A stretch of 64,000 nucleotides of DNA from Pictodentalium vernedei (taxonomy: Eukaryota > Mollusca > Scaphopoda > Dentaliida > Dentaliidae): assembly GCA_031216915.1 (NCBI GenBank), contig CM062294.1:32255128-32319127 (forward strand), written 5' to 3'. Shown in pieces: positions 1 through 9,354 of the stretch; position 1 is the stretch's first letter, and the number at the start of each line of letters is the position of its first letter. The position numbers and the translations under genes are program-made. The notes beneath the pieces are model-generated. The model was given only the letters and a program-made list of their open reading frames with translations, did no database searches and was not told the origin of the DNA.

Positions 1-1822
1 TAACAGGTAGAGAACAGCATGTGGAATACAACACGAATCGGTCCCCAAACCGACATGTCACTTGCGGGATCCCCCAGGGGTCTGTGTAGGGGCATATCCT
101 CTTTTTAATCTACGTGAATGATATGAGATACTCCTCTGTTCTTAACCTCTTATCATTTGCCGACGACACAACCCCGTTTACAGCTGGACATGACCTGAAT
201 ACTCTGGAGGCTACAGTTAATACTGAGCTGAATAAAATATTCGACTGGTGCTGTTGCAACAAACTCCAAGTGAATGGTAATAAATGTAAATATATTAGGC
301 TACACCCGCCGAACAATCCGAACAAATCTGACTTACTAAATATTGTTCTTAACAATACTAAGCTTTCAACCATAGGTAACTCCCTACAAGAAAAAGTCGC
401 TAAGTTCTTAGGCGTATACCGTGACGAAAACCTCAATTTTAAGTACCACATATCCGCAATATGTTCTAAGATGTCAAGTGCAATCTACTGTCTAAACAAA
501 GTGAAAAATGTTCTCCCCAAGAAATCACTGATATTACTGTATTATACATTGGTTCATAGTCACCTACTGTATGCAATCCATATTTGGGGGCAAGGGCCAT
601 CCAGCAGTAAAATATACTCTCTACAGAAACGCGCGATGCGAGTAGTTGGTTGTAAAAAATATAATAGCCATACTGATCCCTTATTTAAGGATAATAACAT
701 TTTAGAATTTAACGTTCTATACAAAGTGAATGTCTCTCTATTCATGTACGGCTGGAAAAACGATAGGTTGCCCGACTCATTCGAAACTTTTTTAGTGTAC
801 ACTCATCAACTGGACTTCAAACAAGACAAGTTGGCATGATACAGTCGCAGAAAGCTAGAACTCAATTCTCTCCCAAACTGCCAAAACATAGCTTCCCAAA
901 GATTTGGAATGGAACTGATGCTAACTTACGGGCCCTACCTTCCAGATATGTTTTCAAGAAACAGCTTCCTAATAAATGCTTAACAAACTACTCCTCACAT
1001 GTTACCTGTTCGTATCAAATGTGTCCAGATTGTAGGCCTAATTCTCATTGATACTCGCATGTCTCGTCACTCGCCCGTGGGACCCATTATATGAGAGAGA
1101 GGGAAAGATGCCATCGCCTGGGTGATTGAGTGCTCTATGTGCCAGTGGGACATAGGACACTCTAGCACTATGTATACCTTAAGTCTCCATTGACGTCCAT
1201 ACCTCAAGTATGACGTCAATGGAAACATGAAATCGTTCTATTCGCCAAAAACATTCCCTCCTCCTAGTTACAAACGAGCCATGTTCTAAATACTTCTGCT
1301 CAAGGCGCCGACTGTTCGAGTCTTTCCTGCCAAGAAAAAAGCATTCTTAATTGTAGGACTCCATTGTCAGCCCATGTCGCTGACTTCTCCAGTAATCTCA
1401 TCCCACCCGACCTCAAATTAATCTCCCAATTATACCTTGCCCCACCATCTAACGTCTAATCTTATATATCCAAATTTGTAGTCTATCGTCAAATTGCATT
1501 CGCGCATATCGGGTTTCAGTCTTTCGCGTACACTGAGAAGGGGCTAGCATATAGTTTCGAGGTCCTTCCTCTCATCATTCATTCAATAGCTGAGCCATAG
1601 GCAGTTGTACTTATGAACAAAAATATCCAGCCTACTCCATTTCTGTGTAGTCACTTCTGTATAGTCTTTCCCTCTTCCTAGGGGCAACAGGAAGACAGCC
1701 AATGTGGCTATGTTGTCTCCCAACAATTTACCAGTGTATCCTATATACGTAAAACTCTCTGTACAAATCTAACTTGTAAATTTGGTATTTTGTTGAATAA
1801 ATTTCATTTCATTTCATTTCAC
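1..1822 (+). mobile_element. LINE (Jockey superfamily), 3' part: RT C-terminus and 3' UTR
   Basis: The element is cut by the window edge. From base 1 the reading frame encodes the end of a non-LTR reverse transcriptase: a PQGS motif just before a TAG at 87-89, then YVNDM, the catalytic FADDT (around 157-171), and the thumb and C-terminal region with HSHLLYAIHIWG and [14 protein letters not shown]. That frame closes at 837-839. The last part of the protein continues in another frame (836-1051) and ends in a cysteine-rich tail (TCSYQMCPDC), so there is at least one nonsense change and one frameshift. The same domain order and very similar peptides occur in the LINE at 22.4-25.6 kb, so the two belong to one family. 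The 3' UTR (1052-1822) carries a hairpin motif near 1680-1720 and ends in an AATAAA-type signal followed by a TTTCA repeat tail (1800-1820). Clade assignment within the Jockey superfamily (CR1/Daphne-like) is tentative. Confidence 0.85.
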
Positions 1823-3010
1823 TGCAGGCAGCGCACGTAAGCCTCACTTGGTTGTGTTGTAAATGATGAGGAGTGAGATATTTTCAACTTCAAAGCCCGG
1901 TGCGTCTCGTAAAACAGAGTTAGATAAGGCATCGACATCCGGTACAACTGCAAGTCCCGGATGAAATATAGTCAGAACAACAATGCCTGCAACGCAGCAT
2001 CTGAGGGTGCTCAAACCTGGTGGCCTCCAACAAGTTACCCTTTTGTATCCATTCTGTTTCACGGGAATAAAGTCCTACACCTAAAGATTATCATACCCCC
2101 CTCCCATAATGAACCAGGCTGGACTGCATACAATATATAAAATGGGGGAGGCTTCCTGCATAGCCCACCTTCATAATAGTGCCTGGTAAAGGAAGCTACA
2201 GATCTCCAGAAAAGAGAAAAATATGTGCAATGGCAATACCCATAAAACTAGACAAAAATGTCAACTGGTATATAGAAATAATAAAACGAAAGTCTCACCG
2301 GCACAGATTTTTTAACAATGTGCAGATAGCAACTGCATGCATAGTTGTTGCCAGAAGAAGGAACACGGGTGTGCTCCAATTTTTCATTATATACGAAGTT
2401 GCAACAAACTAATTTCGAATCCCATTCAGCATGGAGGCACCTCCGTAATTAACAAGCCTTCTTCATGGCAGAAAATAAACCAACAACCACTGTGCCAGTG
2501 GAAACACGTGAAGAAGAGGGAGATGATAAAGCAAATGGTAGCGTCATGCCCTGGTGTATCGAGAGAAAACTCACATGGTTCAATAAATACAGGAGCACTC
2601 CTCGCAGGATGGGCCCAAAAGTTCAACATCCCTGTTGCATTAAAATGCATTCCATCACATAAATAACGACAGCTGCCTGTAGTTGTTTGTGCTTCCAAAA
2701 AAACGGGACGGTAAAGAACACGAATTATTTATGGCGGACTACACTCGAATATTTGTTGCCAAGAATAATTTGGGCATTTGGGCATTATAAATTTGTTGAG
2801 ACTGTCTTGTTAGTGTAGTACGACCAACGAGGCGAACTGGAGAGGTGGTGCATGAACGCTCGTGTATTTCCATCACTCAAAACATGAATTGCACCTCCAA
2901 CTTCCAACGGGAAGGAACTGGACAGGTCATTCTCTACTATCTGAAGAATACTTAGATGAGACCCAAACTGATTTACCATCTCCAAAAATATAAATTATTG
3001 TGATGAATTG
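1823..3010. other. No recognisable gene
   Basis: Short open frames of 65-109 codons occur on both strands but overlap each other and show no motif I recognise. A minus-strand frame at 2785-2985 looks protein-like in composition but matches nothing I can name. Confidence 0.4.
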
Positions 3011-3020
3011 ACTGTAACTT

Positions 3021-3085
3021 GGTCTGAGGTTTGCGGCTCGGAGCGTCGAGGTTTTTCATACGCTCCGAGCCGCAAACCTCAGACC
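3021..3085. repeat. Perfect 25-bp inverted repeat (hairpin)
   Basis: Bases 3021-3045 are the exact reverse complement of 3061-3085, separated by a 15-base loop. The arms are GC-rich (they contain GGTTTGCGGCTCGGAGCG) in AT-rich surroundings. The pairing continues outward imperfectly (GTAAC near 3013-3017 against GTTAC near 3096-3100), which suggests the core of a small foldback element. Confidence 0.85.
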
Positions 3086-3104
3086 TCAGCCCATGTTACC
3101 GTGA

Positions 3105-3727
3105 ACTTTCAATGATTCCACTTTGCTCATAATGATGAATGATAACAGGGCAGGTCTTATGGCATTCCATCTAAAATTTTGATTCGAAATTTCGAATGAG
3201 GGGAAAGAAACATTACTTGACCAAATGTTGGCCAAGGCGTGAGACGAATGATGAGTTAACGATTAGGACATGAATATATCGTGCATGGCTACTACACAGA
3301 GAAGACCTAAAAATAATGCCGTAACAAATGTCACCGGTGTGATCAGACAAATGAGTGCCAAATTAACAAAGTAAACTTGCAAATGACGAGCGATGCACAA
3401 ATGGCAAATTTATGGCGACGGATTACGAGGCATGTATCAAAACTATATCATGTAAAGCTGGAATAAAGTACTTAAGAGTATGCACAAATTTAAAGTCTAA
3501 CTTACTCAGAAGAATATATCTGATAAACTAGCAACAGGATGAATTGAAATTTTCTCTTAACGCAATGGCACCAAAGAATGTGATGATGACAATATCAGGA
3601 CGTCATCTTTCAAAAATGTTTGCATCACTGACAGGTTCCTATACAAGAAACACGTGTGGATTCGATTGGCAAAAACACAATGTAGATAATTAATGAGTGT
3701 AACATAGATGGTCCAGTATATACAATC
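3105..3727. other. No recognisable gene or repeat
   Basis: AT-rich sequence without a long open frame or a repeat that I can match elsewhere in the window. Confidence 0.4.
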
Positions 3728-3734
3728 TGAAGCC

Positions 3735-3736
3735 CC

Positions 3737-3798
<62 letters not shown>

Positions 3799-3860
3799 AT
3801 CTTTCTCTCTCTCTCTCTTTGTCTCTCTCTCTCCCTCTCTCTATCTCTGTATCTCTCTCT
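3735..3860. repeat. Poly-C run followed by (CT)n microsatellite
   Basis: A run of C (about 3735-3747) leads into about 100 bases of nearly pure CT dinucleotides with a few interruptions. The Ser/Leu-rich open frames across it on both strands are by-products of the repeat. Confidence 0.95.
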
Positions 3861-4241
3861 GCATCCTGGCTATTGAGAGTAGAACTACCCATTGCTGAAT
3901 TCATAAAAGAAGCACCTGACTGCATATTTCGTATTTTCAGTATAGAGTGAAGGAATAAATGATGACTTGAACTGAACGAAAATAAGAGTAGAATAATAAC
4001 GTGTGAGCTGCACTGCCACCACATTGCAGTCTTGAAGGTGTATGACTCTTGAAGGTATTGGGTGTGGAATATTTCTATTAGTGGAGGGAAAAGTAAACAT
4101 CTAACAGCATGGGAAGCTGGAGAGTAAAAATAATTAGGAGTGAACGTATTTGCTACAGAAAGATGCTTTATACAGACACCGCACCAATAAAATTAATAAA
4201 GCGATAAATCGGTTGAAACTTCAAAAATGGAATAGTTTTAA

Positions 4242-4476
4242 CCCTTAAGGACCTAGAGCGTTTTATATATTTTTGACACACTTTGACATTCTACAACTCG
4301 TGGCATTGTAGTTGTTTTCATGCAAGTCGGCTGCCTACATCGGCATACAAGACTTGCCTTAAAATAACTGCCAGGGTACTTAGAATGTAACCCATGATTC
4401 AAGCCCGAGACCTTATGTTGGGGCACCTGTTCTGTTGCAGTAAAAGGGATTATAGTTGGTATTAGGCCCTTAAAGG
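4242..4476. mobile_element. TTAA-flanked MITE, piggyBac-like type 2
   Basis: The element is bounded by TTAA at 4238-4241 and 4477-4480. Its ends are inverted: it begins CCCTTAAGGACCTA and ends with the complement of CCTTTAAGGGCCTA. A TTAA target with CCC-starting ends is characteristic of the piggyBac superfamily. It is 235 bp long with no coding capacity, hence a non-autonomous copy. Its interior differs from the CCCTTTACCTAAC family found elsewhere in the window. Confidence 0.7.
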
Positions 4477-4480
4477 TTAA

Positions 4481-5219
4481 CAATGTGTTTGATGGATAAA
4501 CTATTTGGAAGAGGATGGGATTACTAGATATGAAAACTTAAAAAATGATGTCAGATCAGAGAGCTATAGAGAATTATTCTATTGAGACTGTAAATCTAGA
4601 ATAGAGAATGACACAAGGGAACATATTTATCAGAGTCAGAGTGCTTGAAAATTGTGATGCCAACTTGCGAGCTTGGTCAAAATGTTGTTGGTCGTATCAT
4701 ACAAAGAAAATGTGACAGCTTTTGAGAAGTACCTAGATGGATCTTCTTTTTTTTGGGGGGGGGGGGGGTGGGAAGGGGGCAAAGGGTCATGTTATTCAAA
4801 GTGGGATAAAAGTGAGGAGTTGGAGGAAAATTGGGATAAGAGTGGAAACAGGGTGGCCAACGTGCGGCATTGGAGTGACGTAGGCCATGGAGTGTTTCAT
4901 TGTAGAATGCTTTAAATACTTGCCCCGTAGAATAAGAACCCGTAGAAACTAATGGAAAAATGGGATGAGCATGGACGATAAGTGGATGGGGAGGAGGGCA
5001 TGATCAGTATTCTAGTTGGGGAGTCTTAGAAAGCAACAGTGTGGATATTGTAAAACACTTTGTGTCTGAAATCTGGGAGATCAGGTGGGAAAGTAATGAA
5101 GGAATGACAAACGAGGTACTGGCTTGATGTTGGCCACTAAATTAGAAGACGACAGTTCAGCAGTTGGCCCATTTATTTTTCTGCCGATTATGAGGCTTGG
5201 AAGCATGGACCAAACGTAG
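4481..5219. other. Non-coding, purine-rich stretch
   Basis: Contains a G homopolymer near 4755-4769 and a purine-rich region to about 5050 with loosely repeated GGGATAAAAGTG/GGGATAAGAGTG motifs. No gene recognised. Confidence 0.4.
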
Positions 5220-5249
5220 ATGACAAACCACTAGGGGGAAATTTATATA

Positions 5250-5343
5250 GGAAAAATAATTTTTTAAGAGCCCTGACAAAATGTAATTTTGAAGAAAAAA
5301 TAACTTTTGAAACAACAGATCTACTTCTGGTTGCCTAAAATAC
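5250..5343 (+). repeat. Intron segment homologous to 6313-6412
   Basis: The ~95 bases upstream of the 5374 exon (starting GGAAAAATAATTTT and containing TAACTTTTGAAAC and TGCCTAAAAT) match the sequence upstream of the 6683 exon (starting GGAAAAAATATTTT, with TAACTTTGGAAAC and GGCCTAAAAT). Homology of intron as well as exon indicates a local tandem duplication of about 1.1-1.3 kb spacing. Confidence 0.75.
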
Positions 5344-5373
5344 CTTGGGTACATATTTATATATTTTTTCCAG

Positions 5374-5517
5374 GTGGTACTGTAGACATCACAGTTCATG
5401 AACGGGAAGAGGATGACACTTTGAAAGAACTATTTAAAGCATCAGGCGGAGCATGGGGTGGTATAAAAGTAGATGAAGAGTTTATAGGCTTGTTGAATGG
5501 TATTTATGGAGGTGAAG
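5374..5517 (+). CDS. HSPA12: HSPA12-like internal exon (first copy)
   Basis: A polypyrimidine tract ending TTTTTTCCAG (AG at 5372-5373) precedes an exon that, read in phase 1, encodes GTVDITVHE, LKELFKASGGAWGG and KVDEEFIGLLNGIYG. These are hallmark peptides of the Hsp70 family 12 ATPase domain: the conserved GGTVDITVHE segment and the SGGAWGGxxVDEEF segment of the actin-like fold. The best donor is GTGAGA at 5518; GTGAAG at 5512 is an alternative, and both leave phase 1. The upstream exons encoding the N-terminal ATP-binding segment are not in the window. The exon that should follow, with the QRDFEIKKR-type peptide, appears only within the large exon at 6683-7716. This is therefore either an internal exon of that gene or the remnant of a duplicated neighbour. 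Confidence 0.75.
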
Positions 5518-5571
5518 GTGAGAATGTTGATAAAAGCATTTATATTTTCTCATAGAAAACAGTATGGGAGA

Positions 5572-6012
5572 TTTTTAGCTCACCTGGCAGAAAATCAGGG
5601 TGAGCTATTGCCATCATTTGCCATAGGTCGTCCATTAACTTTGTATATCAGTCTTCTCTGGAACCACTGGATCAAACTCAACTAAACTTGACATAAATTA
5701 TCTTTGAGGGTTAACCTTCCAAGTTTGTTCAAAGAGGGTAGCTGAGCCGAATGTTTTGGGGCAGTGCCTAAAAAACACCAAATTCTTCACAAATTTTATT
5801 CTCATAAACCACAAGTCACACTGCTTTGAAATTTGATTTGCAGTTTTCTTATATGCTCAGGATTTAAGTTTGTTCGACGAAATGTTGTCGAGCAATATTT
5901 GGACTTGTTCGGGAAGAAATAATATTTTTATGCCCGTTGAACATTATCCTTTTCACCAAACACTATACACAGTCAAGTTGAGCTGCAGTGTCCTTGACAG
6001 TTTCATTGCTTA
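5572..6012 (+). repeat. AGCTC-type dispersed repeat, short copy in intron
   Basis: Starts TTTTTAGCTCACCTGGCAG with a matching downstream GGTGAGCT, and ends GTCAAGTTGAGCTGCAGTG followed by a TTGACAGTTTCATT tail. The same start and end signatures delimit the much longer copies at 9.36-11.1 kb and 27.8-29.3 kb. The interior contains the AAGTTTGTTCGACGAA...GAGCAATATTTGG module also seen near 27.15 kb. Repeats of this type are abundant in molluscan genomes (general knowledge). I cannot assign a transposon class. Confidence 0.65.
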
Positions 6013-6019
6013 AAAGTAA

Positions 6020-6275
6020 TTAAGTTTTCCTCGGTTCTTGAAAAAGCAAGTTTCACTGTTCATTTTCCTTGCAGGGATTATGTAACTGATGAATAATGAT
6101 AGTTTGTAGCTTTGTTGAACGCTGTAAACTTCAAGAACCATTTTAAGAAGAGAACTTGCATGCAAAGGATTTAATACTTTTTATTGGATCCCACTGGAGC
6201 TATCTGGTCAAAATTACCACTTGCCCGCTAAACCCATGTGACCCTGAAAAATACAGTTACTAGTGTGTAATAAAA
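6020..6275 (+). repeat. Dispersed repeat shared with 36.78-37.12 kb
   Basis: Contains AAGTTTTCCTCGGTT, TTTCACTGTTCA, GAACGCTG, AAGAACCA, AGAGAACTTG, TTTTTAT.GGATC.CACT and ATACAGTTAC..GTGTGTAATAAAA in the same order as 36,780-37,125. Class unknown. It lies in the presumed intron between the two HSPA12-like exons. Confidence 0.65.
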
Positions 6276-6418
6276 CATTGAACCAACCAAGATAACGATC
6301 CCTTGAGGGAACTAAATTTTTTGGAAAAAATATTTTAAAAACCCTTGCTCGCGTGTATTTTTGAAGATATATAACTTTGGAAACAGATTTACTTTTGGTG
6401 GCCTAAAATTTTCTTTAA

Positions 6419-6634
6419 CCACTTACCTAACACGAAAGGCAGACGACACTTGCAAACAAAATTCTTGAGTTACAATTTTTTTTATTTTTGCATGAAAAAG
6501 ACATATGTTATGACCCATCGTTACTCCCAAAGAGGGACATAAGCTATGTTTTGGAAACAAAAAAGTAAAAAATAATGAAAATTAAATGGTGATTTTTGTG
6601 AATAGTGCTTTGGCCGTTTCGTTTGGCTAAAGAG
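6419..6634 (-). mobile_element. piggyBac-like MITE (CCCTTTACCTAAC family) in HSPA12 intron
   Basis: Flanked by TTAA at 6415-6418 and 6635-6638. The left end reads CCACTTACCTAACACG followed by GCAGACGACACTTGC; the right end reads the complement of the NGTAACGGCC-type end. The interior has the family's TTTTGTCTCAAAAACAT/TATGACCC motifs in diverged form (ATGTTATGACCC and GGGACATAAGC). It sits inside the intron segment duplicated from 5250-5343, so it inserted after that duplication. Confidence 0.7.
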
Positions 6635-6682
6635 TTAAAACCAGATCTAATATTGAACTTTGTGTATATTGTTTTCTTCCAG

Positions 6683-7716
6683 ATACTACTGCTGATGTCA
6701 CTCTTCATAAACAGGAAGTTGATGTTACAAAACCGAAAAAGTTCTTCAAACGATTGGTGAAATACTTAAGGCCAGGTGAAATTGTACCTCATTGTAATAT
6801 TATCCACACTTTACAAGGAAATGATATAGAAGATTATTTATGTTTGCTCAGGGACTTTGAAATAAAGAAACGGCGTGCCAAGCCCGAAGATGGGGTAATA
6901 ACAACCATAAAGTTACCTGCATCAATTATTCAGGTTATTGAGAAGGAAACTGGATCAAAGTTGAAGCAGTTAGTCGGGAAAAAATACTCTTCTGATAAAA
7001 TCACTCTTTCTGGTGACAAGTTGAGGTTGCATTCCCCTGTCATGTACAGCTTATTTGTTCCAGTAGTGGATAGTATTGTTAATCACCTTAAAGAGGTATT
7101 CGAAGATGAAGGTGTTGCAAATACAGACACAATATTAATGGTTGGTGGATTTTCAGATTCATGTATTGTTCAGGATACAGTTAAGAAACACTTTCCAGCA
7201 AAAAGAATTTTTATTCCAGAACAGCCTGATATGGCTGTATTGATGGGAGCTGTCTTGTTTGGGAATGACCTTGGTGTCATTTCCTTCCGTGTTTCAAAAT
7301 ACACGTATGGAACCGATATTACCACACCATTCCAACCGGGTGTGCATCCTGAAGCTAAAAGACGTTTGTATGATCGGGGTTACCGCTGTATAGACTGCTT
7401 CAGTACATTAATAGAGGTGGGCCAAATGCTCAAAGTTGGGGAACCAACAGATACCAAAACCTACTATCCAATAATAAAAGATCAGACAACCATGAGGATT
7501 GGAATTTATGCTGCAAAAGAGAAATCCCCGAGGTATGTAACAGACTTATGTTGTCATCTTCTTGGTTCCATCAGTATAGATATGCCTGATACCAAAGGTG
7601 GCTTAGGGCGGATTGTCGAATTGAAAGTACATTTTGCCGGCACTGAGCTTGAAGTTGAAGCATTTGAGAAGAATACTCAAAAAACCTACAAAACAAAGGT
7701 GGATTTCCTGAACTGA
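6683..7716 (+). CDS. HSPA12: HSPA12-like C-terminal exon (Hsp70 family member 12)
   Basis: An acceptor TTTTCTTCCAG (AG at 6681-6682) opens a single exon that runs in phase 1 for about 344 codons to a TGA at 7714-7716. The product is the C-terminal half of an HSPA12A/B-type protein, an atypical Hsp70-like ATPase lacking the usual substrate-binding domain. Recognisable peptides in order: RDFEIKKR (near 6855), the nucleotide-contact loop ILMVGGFSDS (near 7132), AVLMGAVLFG (near 7237), SKYTYGTDITTPF, and a C-terminal VKVHFAGTELEVEAF-like strand ending KTKVDFLN. Full-length family members are about 680 residues, so roughly half is here and the 5' exons lie outside or are lost. Oddly, the first 20 codons (TTADVTLHKQEVD) are a diverged duplicate of the GTVDITVHE segment at 5374, and the SGGAWGG segment expected next is replaced by unrelated sequence. 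An ATG at 6754 gives the longest ATG-initiated frame, but family homology starts before it. Confidence 0.85.
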
Positions 7717-7772
7717 ATATTGTTGCTGAGACTTCACTAGGACTTACAAATTATCAGTGGGCTTCCACAATG

Positions 7773-7975
7773 TTATTTATTACATGCCCATGCAGTCTCT
7801 TTTATGCAATACGGCGTGCAATACGGCTGTGCAATACGGAATTCCGTATTGCACACCAACCTGTTCCAACCTGTTCACGCCATGTAGCAACGCGACTGCA
7901 TAAAGTGCATGGTGTTTACCACCGTTGATAGAAAAGAAAATTAGGTCAGTAGGTGCTTGGGTCATGTAATAAATA
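7773..7975. mobile_element. Small foldback element / MITE
   Basis: The ends TTATTTATTACATG (7773) and CATGTAATAAATA (7963-7975) are inverted repeats, with partly matching CCCA/TGGG inside. The interior contains a palindrome, CAATACGGAATTCCGTATTG, near 7833. It lies just 3' of the HSPA12 stop and supplies an AATAAA, so it could act as part of the 3' UTR. Confidence 0.5.
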
Positions 7976-7978
7976 CAA

Positions 7979-8092
7979 AACCACATGTATGTTTCAATGA
8001 GTCGTTTTGTATTCGTCTCGACGTTTTCTTCCTACGCACATCTGACTCATTGAATACAAAACGACTCATTGAAACATACATGTAGTTTTGTC
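7979..8092. repeat. Inverted repeat with ~36-bp arms
   Basis: The arm around 7979-8014 (contains ATGTATGTTTCAATGAGTCG) is repeated as its reverse complement around 8056-8092, with about 40 bases between. A further ATGAGTC/GACTCAT pair lies inside the loop. No coding content. Confidence 0.75.
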
Positions 8093-8323
8093 TATATCTC
8101 GCATTTTCCAACCTCTCATGACAAATTAAAAACTGAATAACTCCAAATATTGGGAACAAAGAACAGAGAAACTATGGCAACTTAAACAGAAAGCAACATT
8201 TCGTTGTTTCAGATAACATGTAGAGTTCACTACATGTGTTTTCTTTGAGAAAAATAACTTTTAGGTGTGATACGACATTTTGAGAATTAACTTCCTGTAA
8301 TGGAAGTTGCACAACATTTTTAA

Positions 8324-8567
8324 ACCTTTACCCAACGTAACGGCCAAAACCGGCCAGCGCTATTCTTAAAAATCGCCAATTAATTTTCATTATGTTTTTC
8401 ATTTTTTGTCTCAGAAACATAGGTTATGACCCCTCGTTGGAACGGGCTCGTCGAGCTCGTTCCAACGAAGGGTCATAACCTATGTTTTTGAGACAAAAAA
8501 TGAAAGAAATTAGTTATTCAAGAATTATTTTTGCAAGTGTCGTCTGTTTTTCATGTTAGGTAAAGGG
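8324..8567 (-). mobile_element. piggyBac-like MITE (CCCTTTACCTAAC family)
   Basis: TTAA at 8320-8323 and 8568-8571 flank inverted ends (ACCTTTACCCAAC and its partner GTTAGGTAAAGGG). The centre is a long near-perfect palindrome (about 8400-8510) built on CATAGGTTATGACCC and CGTTGGAACG. The side carrying GTAACGGCCAAAACCGGCC is on the left here, the opposite of the 33.7-kb copy. No coding capacity. Confidence 0.85.
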
Positions 8568-8580
8568 TTAAATTGATTAT

Positions 8581-8852
8581 ATCTCTGTCACTTTCGCCAT
8601 GAGTGGTTTGTCAAGGGTTTCTGCTCGTTTTATTTCCACCGTTTAGAAATCTCTGTCACTGAAGCCATGAGTGGTTTGTCAAGGGTTTCTGCTCGTTTTA
8701 TTTCCAGCGTTTAGAAATCTCTGTCACTGACGCCATGAGTGGTTTGTCAAGGGTTTCTGCTCGTTTTATTTCCACCGTTTAGAAATCTCTGTCACTGACG
8801 CCATGAGTGGTTTGTCAAGGGTTTCTGCTCGTTTTATTTCCACCGTTTAGAA
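8581..8852 (+). repeat. Tandem repeat, 4 copies of 68 bp
   Basis: Units begin ATCTCTGTCACT at 8581, 8649, 8717 and 8785 and share GCCATGAGTGGTTTGTCAAG. They differ by only a few bases, for example TTCGCC, GAAGCC and GACGCC. The start of a fifth unit at 8853 breaks off into a Tc1-type MITE fragment. Confidence 0.95.
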
Positions 8853-8861
8853 ATCTCTGTC

Positions 8862-8999
8862 CATTGGCTGAAACATTACTTGTGCAGAGGCCATATGTAC
8901 AGAATTTGATAGCTTTACTTGGGCCATAACGCGTACATTAACACGCATATCCGCGTGCTATCTGTGCGCATTTCATGACAGGACTTCTAGTTTTAACTG
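8862..8999 (+). mobile_element. Tc1/mariner-like MITE, 3' fragment
   Basis: Matches the right half of the element at 52,103-52,416: TTGGCTGAAA, GGCCATATGTACAGAATT, CATAACGCGTA, CATTTCATG.CAGG and the terminal CTTCTAGTTTTAACTG followed by TA. The left half is absent, replaced by the 68-bp tandem repeat. Confidence 0.7.
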
Positions 9000-9354
9000 T
9001 ACCTGTTTTTTTTTTTCAAAAACATGGTTTGAAGATTTAACATTTAATAAGTATTTAATAACATTTCGGACCTAAAAGACAATTCGACCTCATAAATTGT
9101 TTCTAATCTTGTACATCTCGGGCCCATAGATTCCGAATTTGTGAAAAACGTATTTCGCGCCGAAACGGGAGATACGACGGTCAGAAGCCCACTGACGAAA
9201 TGTTTACGATTATTTAGAATTTTATTTGTGATTTATTGGGGATCCTCTGTCTGCAGTGGGTACCCTCCGTTTGTCCTTGCATCTGTCCATCCATCGATCC
9301 GTCCAGCCTATGTTTTCCACACTTTCTTCAGCTATCAATAGAAATATTGAAATA

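Noticed and set aside
2100-2180. TATATAAAA near 2133 as a promoter
   Set aside because: No gene follows on either strand and AT-rich matches are frequent here.
3708-3950. 80-codon Ser/Leu-repeat protein
   Set aside because: It is the translation of a CT microsatellite.
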